From positions 20,625,079 to 20,689,078 of the forward strand of contig CM049307.1 in NCBI GenBank assembly GCA_026874595.1: a stretch of DNA of 64,000 bases, written 5' to 3'. Below the pieces are notes generated by a model. It saw only the letters and a list, made by a program, of their open reading frames with translations. It made no database searches and was not told the DNA's origin. The translations under genes were made by a program, and so were the position numbers. The number at the start of each line of letters is the position of its first letter. Positions within the stretch are counted from its first letter, which is position 1. Below, one piece after another: positions 1 through 12,800 of the stretch. Source of the DNA: Sipunculus nudus. Lineage: Eukaryota > Annelida > Sipuncula > Golfingiida > Sipunculidae.

Positions 1-630
1 GGGGGGATGGTCAATGTATTCACCCCCCCCCCCCCCCACTATTAAGAGAATAATATTTATATATTGCAAATTTAAAATATTAATTTATAGAATTATAGAC
101 TTTGGTTTCTTTTGTAAGATATCGGAAATTTTATGGCTAAACGTAGTTTTGAATCAACTAATTTACTGGAAATATAATACCTTATTTTCTTAAACCTGAT
201 ACTTAATTGCAATATTTTTTAGATGTGATTAAGTATATATATATATGTATATCGTGACTTTATAATCCGAAACTAAATGTAATGACCTAATTTATGTCGG
301 ATTGCAAGGCTGTCGGTTAGTCAAATCAATAAAGGTGACCGAGGGTCAAGATACAGTGTTACCTAAATGTTTGGAGGAGGACTTGCTCGTATTCATCAAA
401 TATTTTGTTATAATAAACTACGTATATGACACAGTTATTTTTAATGTGGGGAAAAAACCACCCGTCATGGAGTACTGTTTTTTATTTCTTATATACATGT
501 CTTTATATACAACGCTCGTCAAGACTGACGACCTATGCAGATACTTCTATTATGAGACATGATTATAGATTTCTGAACAACCATTAACAAAATTTATATA
601 ATAAGTGAACCAGCGGTTGATCTACTGAGT
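1..630. other. Gene-free left edge
   Basis: AT-rich sequence with a poly-G start and a poly-C run near 27-38. No exon was recognised. A motif near 298-311 (GTCGGATTGCAAGG) recurs near 1806, so part of this stretch is interspersed repeat. Confidence 0.5.
298..345 (+). repeat. Short interspersed repeat, copy 1
   Basis: GTCGGATTGCAAGG followed by TGTCGGTTAGTCAA. It matches imperfectly at 1806-1845 and more weakly near 1737-1770 (TCGGAATCCAAGGCTATCGG). The family is not identified. The copies lie on both sides of the transposon remnant. Confidence 0.45.
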
Positions 631-1504
631 TCATGTACGTCTAAAGAATGCAAGCATATCTGTCTGGTATCTGGTTCTTTTATTTTGATATTCACCGACT
701 TTTCTAAGCAGTCCGCGGTCGGCATCAACTTCCCCTGCAGTAGGAGGATCATCTTCTCTCTCAGACTCGCTGTCACTGTCGCCTCCGTGCTCTTTGACAA
801 TTGACACAATATCAGCGGCCGTTGGCATAGACTGGTACCCCGCTCTATTATGGCACCGCTGCTCTGGACCAATCATAGAGACGGGCGTACAACGCCATCT
901 TATGTACTCCTGGCAGACTGGTTCCAACTCCAGTATGTATTATATATGATAAAACTAAGCATTTCGTTTGCTCAGAGAAGTTACCAAAAGTTGGTTATAC
1001 GTTACGTGTGACATTTATGATCAGATTAATATATAGTAATAATAAATCACTGCTACGCACGGTGGAATATCAAAGATTCAGTATATCGTATTATCTATAC
1101 GTCCATCATTCACTTTTTGTGTAACAACTCATTTTTCAATATTTGAAAATTAGAAATAACTAAAGAAAGTTAGTTTATAAGAAATTTACACGCATAATCA
1201 ACCAGGATCGCGTGAACGTCCATGACATCCGGTATGACCGTGCATACTGGAGTTGGAACCAGTCTACAGGTAAGTCAGGAGTTGCAACTAAGAGTACTTA
1301 AGATGGCGTTGTACGCCTGTCTCTATGCTTGGCTGAGGGCCATAATAGAGCAGGGTACCAGTCTACCGTTGGCATTGCTTCCGTGGGCTCCATGTTGTCC
1401 AATGCGAGGTGTTCCTCCGCGGTCACGAGGTTACCGCTGTTGAGTGCCTGGATAAGGTCACCGACCTCGTTCTCTACCTCCGCGTGTTCCACACACGGAG
1501 ATGT
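631..1504 (-). pseudogene. pogo/Tigger-like transposase C-terminal remnant, split by a MITE
   Basis: Read on the minus strand, the sequence from about 1504 to 1366 encodes an acidic segment with ENEVGDLIQALNSGN and TEAMPT. After skipping the inserted element and one copy of its 9-bp target duplication, the frame continues exactly at 818 with AADIVSIVKEH, an acid-rich DSDSESEREDD run and LLRKVGEY. It ends in MLAFFRRT and a stop at 631. An acidic linker followed by a Leu/Arg helix and a short Phe-containing tail resembles the C-terminus of pogo/Tigger DDE transposases; that is family knowledge applied by eye. The catalytic domain was not found, and an in-frame stop precedes the fragment near 1506. 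It is a dead remnant. The class assignment is less certain than the continuity of the frame. Confidence 0.55.
828..1365. mobile_element. 538-bp MITE with long terminal inverted repeats and 9-bp TSD
   Basis: Both ends read TAGACTGGTACCC inward. The inverted similarity continues for roughly 110-125 bp per arm, including CTCTATTATGGC, CATAGAGAC, GCGTACAACGCCATCTTA and an inner TTCCAACTCCAGTATG. CCGTTGGCA occurs immediately outside both ends (819-827 and 1366-1374), a perfect 9-bp target site duplication. The interior (about 950-1235) is AT-rich with no transposase, so the element is non-autonomous. Long TIRs with a 9-bp duplication suggest a Mutator-like origin, but no transposase is present to confirm it. 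Removing the element and one TSD copy restores a transposase reading frame. Confidence 0.85.
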
Positions 1505-1805
1505 TCATTTCTGCCACATACGGATCCAACTGACATAAGCAGTGAGCCAAATTGACTCAATAATTGGCTCTAGTATATGGTTAGAATAATACGCATCACT
1601 GAATGTCACGCCTTCTTGATCAGGGTGCTGTGTTCACGGGCCCGACGACTGACATCAAAGGACAATATACCGGTCGGATTCTCAAGTCAGAAAATACGTT
1701 GGTATCCTTGTTTGTGTCGGGAAATGTCATGACGGAGTCGGAATCCAAGGCTATCGGTTTGTCAAGGCTTATTTCCATAGGTCCTGGCCCTTTTTACAAA
1801 ATACC

Positions 1806-1850
1806 GTCGGATTGCAAGGTTTTCGGATTAATAAGGGTCGGAATGTCAAG
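1806..1850 (+). repeat. Short interspersed repeat, copy 2
   Basis: GTCGGATTGCAAGG followed by a diverged tail (TTTTCGGATTAATAAGGGTC). It pairs with the copy at 298-345 and ends at a (TA)n tract. Confidence 0.4.
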
Positions 1851-1854
1851 TCGC

Positions 1855-1857
<3 letters not shown>

Positions 1858-1915
<58 letters not shown>

Positions 1916-1922
1916 TATATAT
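1858..1922. repeat. (TA)n microsatellite
   Basis: About 53 bp of uninterrupted TA, then a short degenerate tail. A TGTG-rich stretch follows near 1947-1978. Confidence 0.97.
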
Positions 1923-2286
1923 GAAATGTGTCATACAGGTAATATATGTGTGTATGTGTTATGTGTGTGTGTGTGTGCAAGTCATCCCCCTACCCTGGAA
2001 GATAAATTGACGCCACTGATTCTGCATGAAGAAAAACGGAATCATAACACATTCGGAAAACTGCATATACTAACACAAACAGCAGGCTATCTATAATGTG
2101 TAAAAAACAATACAAACTCTTAATTAACCTACATATCGTTAATTCTTCTGTTACCATTTAATTGAGTTATTGAGTCAATAGATCCATTGAATATACCCTA
2201 CACCATGAAAAGACACGATATGTGGCATGTTAATGTGTTAATAACCTCACATTGAGTAACAGCTGTATAGACATGCATACTGGTAA

Positions 2287-2289
<3 letters not shown>

Positions 2290-2342
<53 letters not shown>
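2290..2342. repeat. (TA)n microsatellite
   Basis: About 52 bp of perfect AT, roughly 120 bp upstream of the proposed P450 start codon. Confidence 0.97.
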
Positions 2343-2345
<3 letters not shown>

Positions 2346-2465
2346 CATATATACACACATTTTTAATATTCGCTTTTTGATGATTATAATATCTATTTAA
2401 CAGTGACGGAGATTGCATTCAGAGTTGCATTTGTTGCATGTTTCAAATTTGGAGCTTGATGCATA

Positions 2466-2530
2466 ATGGACCTCCTCACTCTCATTGGTCTGATTACAAT
2501 CTTTGCTTGGTGGTGGTCTTGTTATACAAA
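2466..2530 (+). CDS. P450 exon 1 (tentative): membrane anchor
   Basis: ATG at 2466 opens [20 protein letters not shown], a short acidic start then a hydrophobic segment as expected for a microsomal P450 anchor. Exon 2 needs two incoming bases. Two weak donors fit: GT at 2531 (ACAAA/GTTGTG) or GT at 2534. Neither is a strong consensus, so this exon is inferred from position, hydrophobicity and phase. Confidence 0.45.
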
Positions 2531-5500
2531 GTTGTGGTTAAACAAAGGAGGTTGTTTAGACCATTACTTCACGTACCACCTTACTTACATTCAAGTATTT
2601 GTTGCAATTCGCTAGGTACTGCAGATAAATAAAAGGTTATATTTCTTATGATTTTCTTTAGAAAAAAACGGTTAAATTTAGTCCTCTGGGTATCTGGAGT
2701 GGTTTGTCAGACATTGTCCCACTTTTTTTGTGTGCACTGGCATGTTCCCGCGTGCCAGTAAATAAATAGAATAGAGAGCGCCGGAATCTGAGTTATAGAG
2801 GCAGAACACATGCACCATACAAAGTCGCTAAATTGTGAGTTGAAATCGCTACGAGGAGAGTGTGCACTTAGACTGGAAGCCTTGCCTGACGGCCGTACAT
2901 AATTTACAAATGAATACGACCATTGGGTTTCTTCGGTGTTGTTTTGACCCACCGGTGAGAATGATAACATATCCAGGAACGACAGGTGGGGTAGTTACCT
3001 GGCCTGTGTGACACTAGGCCATGCCTGACGGCCGTGCATCATTACAAATGAATACGACCATTGGGATTCTTCGGTGTTGTTTTGACCCACCGATTAGATT
3101 GATAGATTACACATCCAGGAACGACAGGTGCGGTAGTTACCTTGCCTGTGTGACACTAGGGTATAAATGAGAGGTAGCATGTGCTACCATCCTATCACTT
3201 AAACGTAAACTGTAATGGCAATTTGCAGGTGTACATAACTGCTAAAGTTTACAATTTTAAAAGGTACGGTTACCTTCATCTGGTAGTTGTATTATTTGTT
3301 TCTCTCTTTAGTTGTACCCCGACCAATATAACATTTATAGTTTATATCACCACGAAGGTCATTATTATTCTGGGTCTGACCAATTTGCTTTAAAAATTAA
3401 ACATGCAAACATCTATTGAAATAACAGTAAAAAACAGTGCACGATGTTACATTGTTTTGTAAACATTTAAAGCCAGGTAAGCGCATATTCCGAACACGGC
3501 ATTTTTTACATATGCTTTTTATCCTCTCTGTTGGTTAGCTACTACCTGTGGCCCTTGATCACGTGTCCCATACGTCATCTTCCCGGACCCGTGGCGCTCC
3601 CTGTGTTCGGAAACCTGATCACGCTGATATCAAAGGTGAGGTAGTAGTGCATCCTGGGATTTTCTATCTGATGCTTGGTAGGACGCAAATGGTAAAACCA
3701 ATAGAATTAGTTCTAGGATGTTAAAACTTATTAATAAACAGACAAATTCTGGTAAGCCTTTCCTATAAATACCAAATTACGTCACTTTTGACCTACATTA
3801 AGTGCTCTTACCGTACGTATAGTATGTCAGATTCAGCTGAGTGTCATGACCCATGGGTCACTTGTTCGATAATGTCTTCTGCCCTGACTACATCCAGCAG
3901 CAGTTATTAATTACAAAAGACATTCATTTGCAATGGATCATTCTTTATCGTATATATTTGCATGTGTGTTCGAAGGTAATGAATCGCATTTGCTTTTGAT
4001 TTATTTAAACATCAAGATTCACGTATCCTTATAAAATCAGGATATTATGTGTTTTTTTCTCAGAGATTTGGAGCCCACTACATTGAATACATCAAACAGT
4101 ATGGGAAAGTATGCAGGTATTATTGCCAGCCACACATACTATCCAGCTGCAAGACGAGAAATTCAAACAAAAACAATCAAGAACTGAACATGTTCACGCA
4201 GATGACCTTTTACAACATATTTTTCTTGCTGTTCTTTGCGTCCTCTGAGACATGATCAAATCGTTACATGAAGGTTTACGAGTATAAGAGGGATTTTATC
4301 TCGACCAATAGAAATTTGCTAACAGCATGTTTACTTGTTATGATTTTCAATTTTCGTATTATGTGATCAAAGTCGCAATACCATAAAAACAACGCTCAGC
4401 TTTTGAGTTTTTCCAACAAGAATCCACATTTAGCATGTTCTGTAATAAGCTAGTTTCTGCATTCCTACACTTGTACTGTAAAATTGTTCAAAACTGAGGA
4501 TTTTAATGAATTTAATTAAATTTTATTTCTAAACATTTTGGAAGGTAATAACTTCTGTTCCATTATGGATTGGACATTCATTTAAATCATGGACTGTCAA
4601 AATATAATACATTCTTATGGTAAATTTTATTTGTAATTGTATTTAGGTTTTACATCGGGCGAGATCCCTGTTTACTGGTGGCTGATACAGATATCTTGAA
4701 GGCGATCTTGGTGAAGGAATTCCCGGCATTTACCAACCGACGGGTAATTCAGGATTATTAACACTAATTGATATTATTATGAGCAAGGATAATAGTGAAT
4801 GGATGTCGCTTGTAAAAGATTCTTCTTGTAAATTATAATCAAGTCATAAATTTATTATTATTATTTTTTTTGTTTAGTTATGATACACTTTGTTACATAA
4901 ATGCGGATATTTGAAGAGGTTCCTTTAAACGTGGAACTGTTTACCTCATTTCACTTGCTGTTGACACCAACCTTTCTCGGACCAACATCAAGTTCCCGTT
5001 ATTGGGGGAGATCTTTACTACAACACATTACACATATTTTAATCATCATGACGTGTGAATGTGGCCATCCGGGGTTGTAAGCTACACATAATATAATCAT
5101 CATGACGTGTGAATGTGGCCATCCGGGGTTGCAAGCTACATTTAATTAAATCATCATGACGTGTGAATGTGGCCGTAGGCTACACATAATTTAATCATCA
5201 TGACGTGTGAATGTGGCCGTCCGGGGTTGTAAGCTTCACATAATTTAATCATCATGACGTGTGAATATGGCCATCGGGAGATGTAAGCTTCACATAATTT
5301 AATAATCATAACATGTGAATGTGGCCATCCGGAGTTGTAAGCTACAAATATTTAAATTATCATGACATGTGAATGTGGCCATCCGGGGTTCTAAGCTACA
5401 CATGTTTTAATCCTCATGACGTGTGAATGTGGCCATCCGGGGAAGTAAGCTTCACATAATTTAATAATCATAACATGTAAATGTGGCCATCCGGGGTTGT

Positions 5501-8500
5501 AAGCTACACATAATTTAATAATCATACCATGTGAATGTAGCCATCCGGGGTTGTAAGCTACACATAATTTAATCATTCTGACGTGTGAATGTGGCCATCC
5601 GGGGTTGTAAGCTACACAAAATTTAATCATCATGACGTGTGAATGTGGCCATCCGGAGTTGTAAGCTACATATAATTTAATCATCATGACGTGTGAATGT
5701 GGCTATCCGGGGATGTAAGCTTCACATAATTTAATCATCATAACATGTGAATGTGGCCATCCGGGGTTGTAAGCTTCACATAATTTAATCATCATGACGT
5801 ATGAATGTAACCATCAGGAGTTGTAAGCTACACAAAATTTAATCATCATGACGTGTGAATATGGCCATCGGGGGATGTAAGCTTCACATAATTTAATAAT
5901 CATAACATGTGAATGTGGCCATCCGGGGTTGTAAGCTTCACATAATTTAATCATCATGACGTGTGATTGTGGCCATCCGGGGATGTAAGCTCCAGATAAT
6001 TTAATCATCATAACATGTGAATGTGGCCATCCGGAGTTGTAAGCTACAAATAATTTAATTATCATTACATGTGAATGTGGCTATCCGGGGTTCTAAGCTA
6101 CACATATTTTAATCCTCATGACGTGTGAATGTGGCCATCCGGGGATGTAAGCTTCACATAATTTAATAATCATAACATGTGAATGTGGCCATCCGGGGTC
6201 GTAAGCTTCACATAATTTAATCATCATGACGTGTGAATGTGACCATCAGGAGTTGTAAGCTACACAAAATTTAATCATCATGACGTGTGAATATGGCCAT
6301 CGGGGGTTGTAAGCTTCACATAATTTAATAATCATAACATGTGAATGTGGCCATCCGGGGTTGTAAGCTTCACATAATTTAATCATCATGACGTGTGATT
6401 GTGGCCATCCGGGGATGTAAGCTCCAGATAATTTAATCATCATAACATGTGAATGTGGCCATCCGGAGTTGTAAGCTATAAATAATTTAATTATCATTAC
6501 ATGTGAATGTGGCCATCCGGGGTTCTAAGCTACACATATTTTAATCCTCATGACGTGTGAATGTGGCCATCCGGGGATGTAAGCTTCACATAATTTAATA
6601 ATCATAACATGTGAATGTGGCCATCCGGGGTTGTAAGCTACACATAATTTAATCATTATGACATGTGAATGTGGCCATCCGGGGTTGTAAACTACACATA
6701 ATTTAATCATCATGACGTGTGAATGTGACCATCCGGAGTTGTAAGCTACACATAATTTAATCATCATGACGTGTGAATGTGACCATCCGGAGTTGTAAGC
6801 TACACATAATTTAATCATCATGACATGTGAATGTGGCCATCCGGGGTTGTAAACTACACATAATTTAATCATCATAACATTTAAATGTGGCCATTCGGGG
6901 TTGTAAGCTACACATCACTTAATCATCATGACATGTGAATGTGGCCATCCGGGATTGTAAACTACACATAATTTAATCATCATGACGTGTGAATTTGACC
7001 ATCCGGAGTTGTAAGCTACACATAATTTAATCATCATGACGTGTGAATGTGACCATCCGGAGTTGTAAGCTACACATAATTTAATCATCATGACATGTGA
7101 ATGTTGCCATCCGGAGTTGTGAGCTACACATAATTTAATCATCATGACGTGTGAATGTGGCCGTCCGGGGTTGTAAGCTTCACATAATTTTATCATTCTG
7201 ACATGTGAATGTGGCCATCCGGAGTTGTAAGCTACACATAATTTAATCATCATGACGTGTGAATGTGACCATCCGGGGTTGTAATCTACACATAATTTAA
7301 TCATCATAACATTTAAATGTGGCCATTCGGGGTTGTAAGCTACACATCACTTAATCATCATGACATGTGAATGTGGCCATCCGGGATTGTAAGCTACACA
7401 TAATTAAATCATCATGACATGTGAATGTTGCCATCCGGAGTTGTAAGCTACACATAATTTAATCATCATGACGTGTGAATGTGGCCGTCCGGGGTTGTAA
7501 GCTACACATAATTTAATCATCATGACGTGAGAATGTGGCCGTCCGGGGATGCAAGCTTAAAATAATTTAATCATCAAAACATGTGAATGTGGCCATCCGG
7601 AATAGTAAGCTACACAATTTAATTATCATGACATGTGAATGTGGCCAACGGGGTTCTAAGCTACACTTATTTTAATCCTCATGGCGTGTGAATGTGGCCA
7701 TCCGGTGTTGTAAGCTTCACATAATTTAAATATCATGACATGTGAATGTGGCCATCCGGGGATGTAAGCTTCACATTATTTAATTATCATGACATGTGAA
7801 TGTGGCCATCCGGAGTTGTAAGCTACAAATAATTTAGTTATTATCACATGTGAATGTGGCCATCCGGGGATGTACGCTTCACATAATTTAATTATCATGA
7901 CATGTGAATGTGGCCATCCGGAGTTGTAAGCTACACATAATTTAATTATCATGACATGTGAATGTGGCCATCCGGGGATGTAAGCTCCACATTTTTTAAT
8001 CATCATAACAAGTGAATGTGGCCACCCGGGGTTGTAAGCTTCACATTATTTAATCTTCATAACATGTGAATGTGGCCGTCCGGGTATGTAAGCTTCACAT
8101 AATTTAATCATCATAACATGTGAATGTAGCCATCCGGGGTTGTAAGCTTCACATAATTTAATCATCATTACATGTGAATGTGGCCATCCGGGGTTGTAAG
8201 CTACACATATTTTAATCATCATAACGTGTGAATGTGGCCATCCGGGTTAGTAAGCCTACCAAGCCCTTGAAGCATCGCTCCAGGAAAACTTTAGCAACTA
8301 AAAAACATATATATATATAGGCTAATTAGGATTGTCCCTCCCTTTTTTAGAACTGTCCCCTTTCTTTAAAATGCGCTATTTTTGTTTCCCATCTTTATAA
8401 CTAGTTTGTTGTTTATGAAATCATGACCGTGTAATGGCCTTAGGTCACTTTCAGCCGCTTAGTCAAACAAGATTAAGAGTAAACAAGTTCAGGCTGTGGG

Positions 8501-9804
8501 ATATATGTTTCAGCAGGAGGGGGTATATACTGTTCGACCGAATAGGAAGATGTGGGGTGTCCACCTTCTATGGCATGAGAATAAAGTTTCAGTATTAAAA
8601 TTGAGCATTATATGTTCTAGTCAATTCCACTACGAGGGCTTCTCCGCCACAGCGTTTTTGATTCCTTGGGTGAAGATTGGCGAAGGCAGCGCCATCTGTT
8701 AACGCCTGCCTTCACTTCTGGACGCCTGAAAAAGGTGATGTAAACTGTTTCTTGAAGAATGTCTGCCATTTCCTTCATGGAAAAGAGGTCTTGCTCGTAG
8801 AAAATTGACGTATATGTTTACCAAGTATATATTCGCCTTTTCATTTGTATTAAGAGGTGTGTTAATAAACCCTGTACTATGTATATTTTAACAATTATAT
8901 TTAAGTTATCTCTACATAGGCCTTTTTTCAATTTCCTGAGTTATATATGCATCCTCTCTATGTGATTCTGTTAGAATCTTATCTACGTGGACGAAAACCA
9001 TATCGTATTTGTATGGTTATACTCAGTTCAACTGTCTGCTATTTGTGGCCCTTTACCACTTCCTTAATGTCACGCACACACCTACACATAAATTTACACA
9101 TAATTATTTATATCTTTCAGATGATTCCCACAGTAGAGATATGCATCCAGAGATTCCTTCGTAATCTTCAGGAGCAAGGATCTGATATCTTCGAATGCAA
9201 AACGTACGTTTAAAGAACGTTTTTCTTTATACAGTGTTGTGATTGTGTTATTTGTTGAAATTTGTCCTCACAAATCACGTACATATCGAGTATGGTGCAC
9301 ACAATTTTCCCAAAAAATGTAACAGGATTTACAGTTGTTGTTTTATATTGTCTATAAATAAGAATTCAAGTTTAATAGAAACATTATTCTGTTATGATCA
9401 GTTGCTTCTACAGGCACCTGTATGTCCTTGTTATATATTTAATGAAACTGTTTTGTAATAATTAATATGTAAGGGTCTTCCTCTATCAAGGGTCAATATG
9501 TACAAATACCACATTTATATCTGAACCTGACCTCTTTCAGATTGACCGGGGCCCTAACCATGGATATAATTGCTAGTACGGGGTTTGGCCTTGATCTTGA
9601 TTCTCAAAAGGATCCCTACAATCCATTTTTAGTCAACGCTCGGAAACTATTCAATATAAAATTCCTGTCGTTTCCATCTCTTATGGCATGTGAGTACGCT
9701 TGTACGGTGTACTTTTTCCCCCATAAATGGATGATTTACTAGTATGGACGTATATCTTGTATATATTGCTTTATCTGATGTGTTTCCGTGGATGCCAAAA
9801 CCTG

Positions 9805-9881
<77 letters not shown>

Positions 9882-12800
9882 TAGTATTATATATATATTA
9901 GTATATATATATAAATATAAATATATATATATAAATATCCAAATATTTCTTTCAGGTAGTTGAACTTTTGTCAATGCCATGTAGGACGTAGGGCCTGGAG
10001 AAGCTTAGATTATTGAGATTATCAAGATTTTACCGAATATTATTTTTTCAAATGACCTAAGATGTTCATCAGATGCAAATAGCACCATACCATTTTATTT
10101 ACCCAACTAATGAATGACTTGCTTCTTATGTAACAGTTCGTTTACTGCTTTATTTTTACTATTTTAGTTTTTGCACCGTTCAGTCTCCCTCTGTTGGACA
10201 AGCTCGGTTTCACTTTGTCGGACAAAAAGAACATTGGGTTTTTCGAGGATTTTCTTATGGCAGCCATTGAAGAACGGAAGAGGAAGAAAATGGTAAACCA
10301 CAGACCCCGTTCAGTATATGTATATTGCTAGTTACTCGAACCAATTTCTTTATCGTCTCTGATCCAAATCGCTGTAGCAGTTTGAACATAGGTTCCTGAG
10401 GGGGTGTCTAGGCATGCTGACTCAAGATTACAATCTTTGATTATTTTAAGTTTTCTTTTATCATATTTGTTGACGCTCACTCTGAGCAAGTAAGAAATAT
10501 CTTTCCTAAAATAATGAAATGATGAAGACGGCTTGATGAGTTAAATAATGAACTAAATAGCGGAAACCTTTGCTTGGTAATTTTTGTGTATTTATTCATT
10601 GATCATGAATTCTTATTAATTCCGATATTTTGATTTTCTCTTATAAAAGGAAAAGAATGACTTTCTCCAGCTGATGCTCGATGCCGGTGACCTTGACCTT
10701 GATGATGAAGCAATTCGAGATCTTGAGGGAATCCAATCAGACTTCTCCCAAGAAGACAAACGAAAAGGTAAAAGAACCAGATTTATTTAAATTCGCACTG
10801 CATTTGTGGTATATATAGCAGGTAAAAGGTTTTCGAAAAATTGTAAAATGTTGTATAAAAAATGCCTCATATATCTCTTTGGTTTTAAATGTCCCTGTAA
10901 ATTTAGTGTTCATTGTATTAAAAGATCATAAAAGCCCAACATTTAAAACATAATTACTCTATAACTGCATGTTTGTACAAATTAAGTATACGTAGAGCAA
11001 ATTCATAAACAAAGTTCAATACTCAAAATTTAAAAAAATGTTCTTTCTATTGTTATAGTTATAATTATAATACACTTGATAGGTACATTTGTAAATAATA
11101 AAGTGGCATATATATCATTGCGACAGACACTGAATTCCAATGTATGGCCAGAAAGATGGTCCTAATAACTTTGTTACTGGTCATGAAGGCTTGTCCATCA
11201 AGGAAATCCAGGCTCAGGCAGTCCTCTTCCTGTTGGCGGGATACGAGACGACGTCAACAACCGAAGCCTTCATGATGTATAGTCTGGCGGAGAACCCAGA
11301 TGTCCAAGAGAGGCTTTACCAGGAAATCACAGAGGTCATGCATGACAATGTACGTTAACCTGGAATCAACTGCTGAGAACATTCGAATCCGGTGTCTCTG
11401 AGACATTTAAGTATCCAGTCTGTATTGTCTATATATATAAGTAAATGCGCAGAGGTGTCATATTTTCTTATGATACAGCTGTCCATGAAAATTGGGAAGT
11501 TAACACTTAAATTTTTAGTTTTCTTGATTAACACGCGTGAACATATGGCTAATATTATTGCGACCGTTCCCTGCCCTACTGGAGCGCATTCACACCCTTC
11601 ATTCTCACACATGAGCGGTTTCGTTTTCAGGACAAACTAAATTACGAAGCTCTCTCCAAGATGCCGTACCTGGACCAGTGTTTACAGGAAACCCTGCGAC
11701 TATATCCACCAACAACATGGTACGCTATACTTCTAAAATGACTTCTCGTTATACTTTAAAGACCCTTCCGTTTAGTTAAAATAAAAAACATCATACATAT
11801 GACCTTCCTGCATGCATTTCCCTTTTTTCACTTCCTGAACTGCAAAAATGGTGCTTTACATCAAACATGTACATGGTTCAAACGTAGCGATGTATATACT
11901 CATTTCAAAGCTCCCCTCGGCATCCCTTCATCAATATAAGTGACCGTTGAGACCAGTCTTTTAGGTGGCAGACTGTCCGTTGTTTAGCTTGTGAACCATT
12001 CCCTTTTCATGTATCTATAAGTCTGGTTGTTTTGACCAATTTACCGAATCACATTCTGTGCACCCAAAATGGTTTGAAAACATCCTCCGATTAGTCAGTC
12101 AGATAAATTGTGACCAAGAGCGGTTTCCCGAAAAATCTCTGGTAGGCTAGCCCTGCCTTGGCTTTAGTATTTGCGTTTATTAATAAAATGCTTAAAATAA
12201 AACATGATTCTATGTACTAATAGGCTTAACTCAGTGCCAGCTCTTATCACTAAAGCCCACTAAAGCCCGTATGGTGTATCCCTGATATTTGCATATTAAG
12301 GCATCACAAGGATCTTTGAGGACCTGAAGATTCCCCTGTATTTCCATATCAGGCGGTCATGCCTCATGTGAATAGCATCGTTGCTATGAGAACGCCAACA
12401 GGAGTCCAATAGCTCGACCCGTTTGGAAACATTCGCACTGAAATCATGGTTGTCAACACATGGACCTTTGTGTCAAATGATATATCTCTGCTGAACGAAT
12501 ATTACGGTCCATGGGCCAAATGTATGTGCAACACGATCGTAACAATTTTGTAACGACAGGATTAGTAAAATTCCCTCTGCCGTGATTACAGGATCAGCTA
12601 GGGGCATAAGTGTAAACCCGTGTATTAACTGCCAAATTGCCACTCGCGAATCGTGATCGTTTCAGTCAGCGGATACATTTTAACTGCGCTCGCCGCGTGT
12701 GCACCTGAATATCTAACGCTTATTGAGCCAGAGTTTGATAGGCCCACATTATTTTTTAACAGGCCCACTTTGGAGAGTGGTGGTCCGATAAACGTTAACA

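Noticed and set aside
3181-3393. Hydrophobic 70-codon frame as P450 exon 1
   Set aside because: It has no donor in phase 2 before 3539 and a weaker anchor pattern than the frame at 2466.
5391-8006. Minus-strand open frames of 76-130 codons with HSHV/NPGWP repeats
   Set aside because: They follow the 54-bp repeat period, break at random units, and lie in a P450 intron on the opposite strand.
9727-9980. Frames encoding YIYIYIYI on both strands
   Set aside because: Translation of (TA)n in any alternate frame; the same applies to every other YIYIY frame in the window.
11127-11349. P450 exon 10 starting at the ACAG acceptor at 11126
   Set aside because: It would put TGA at 11131 in frame.
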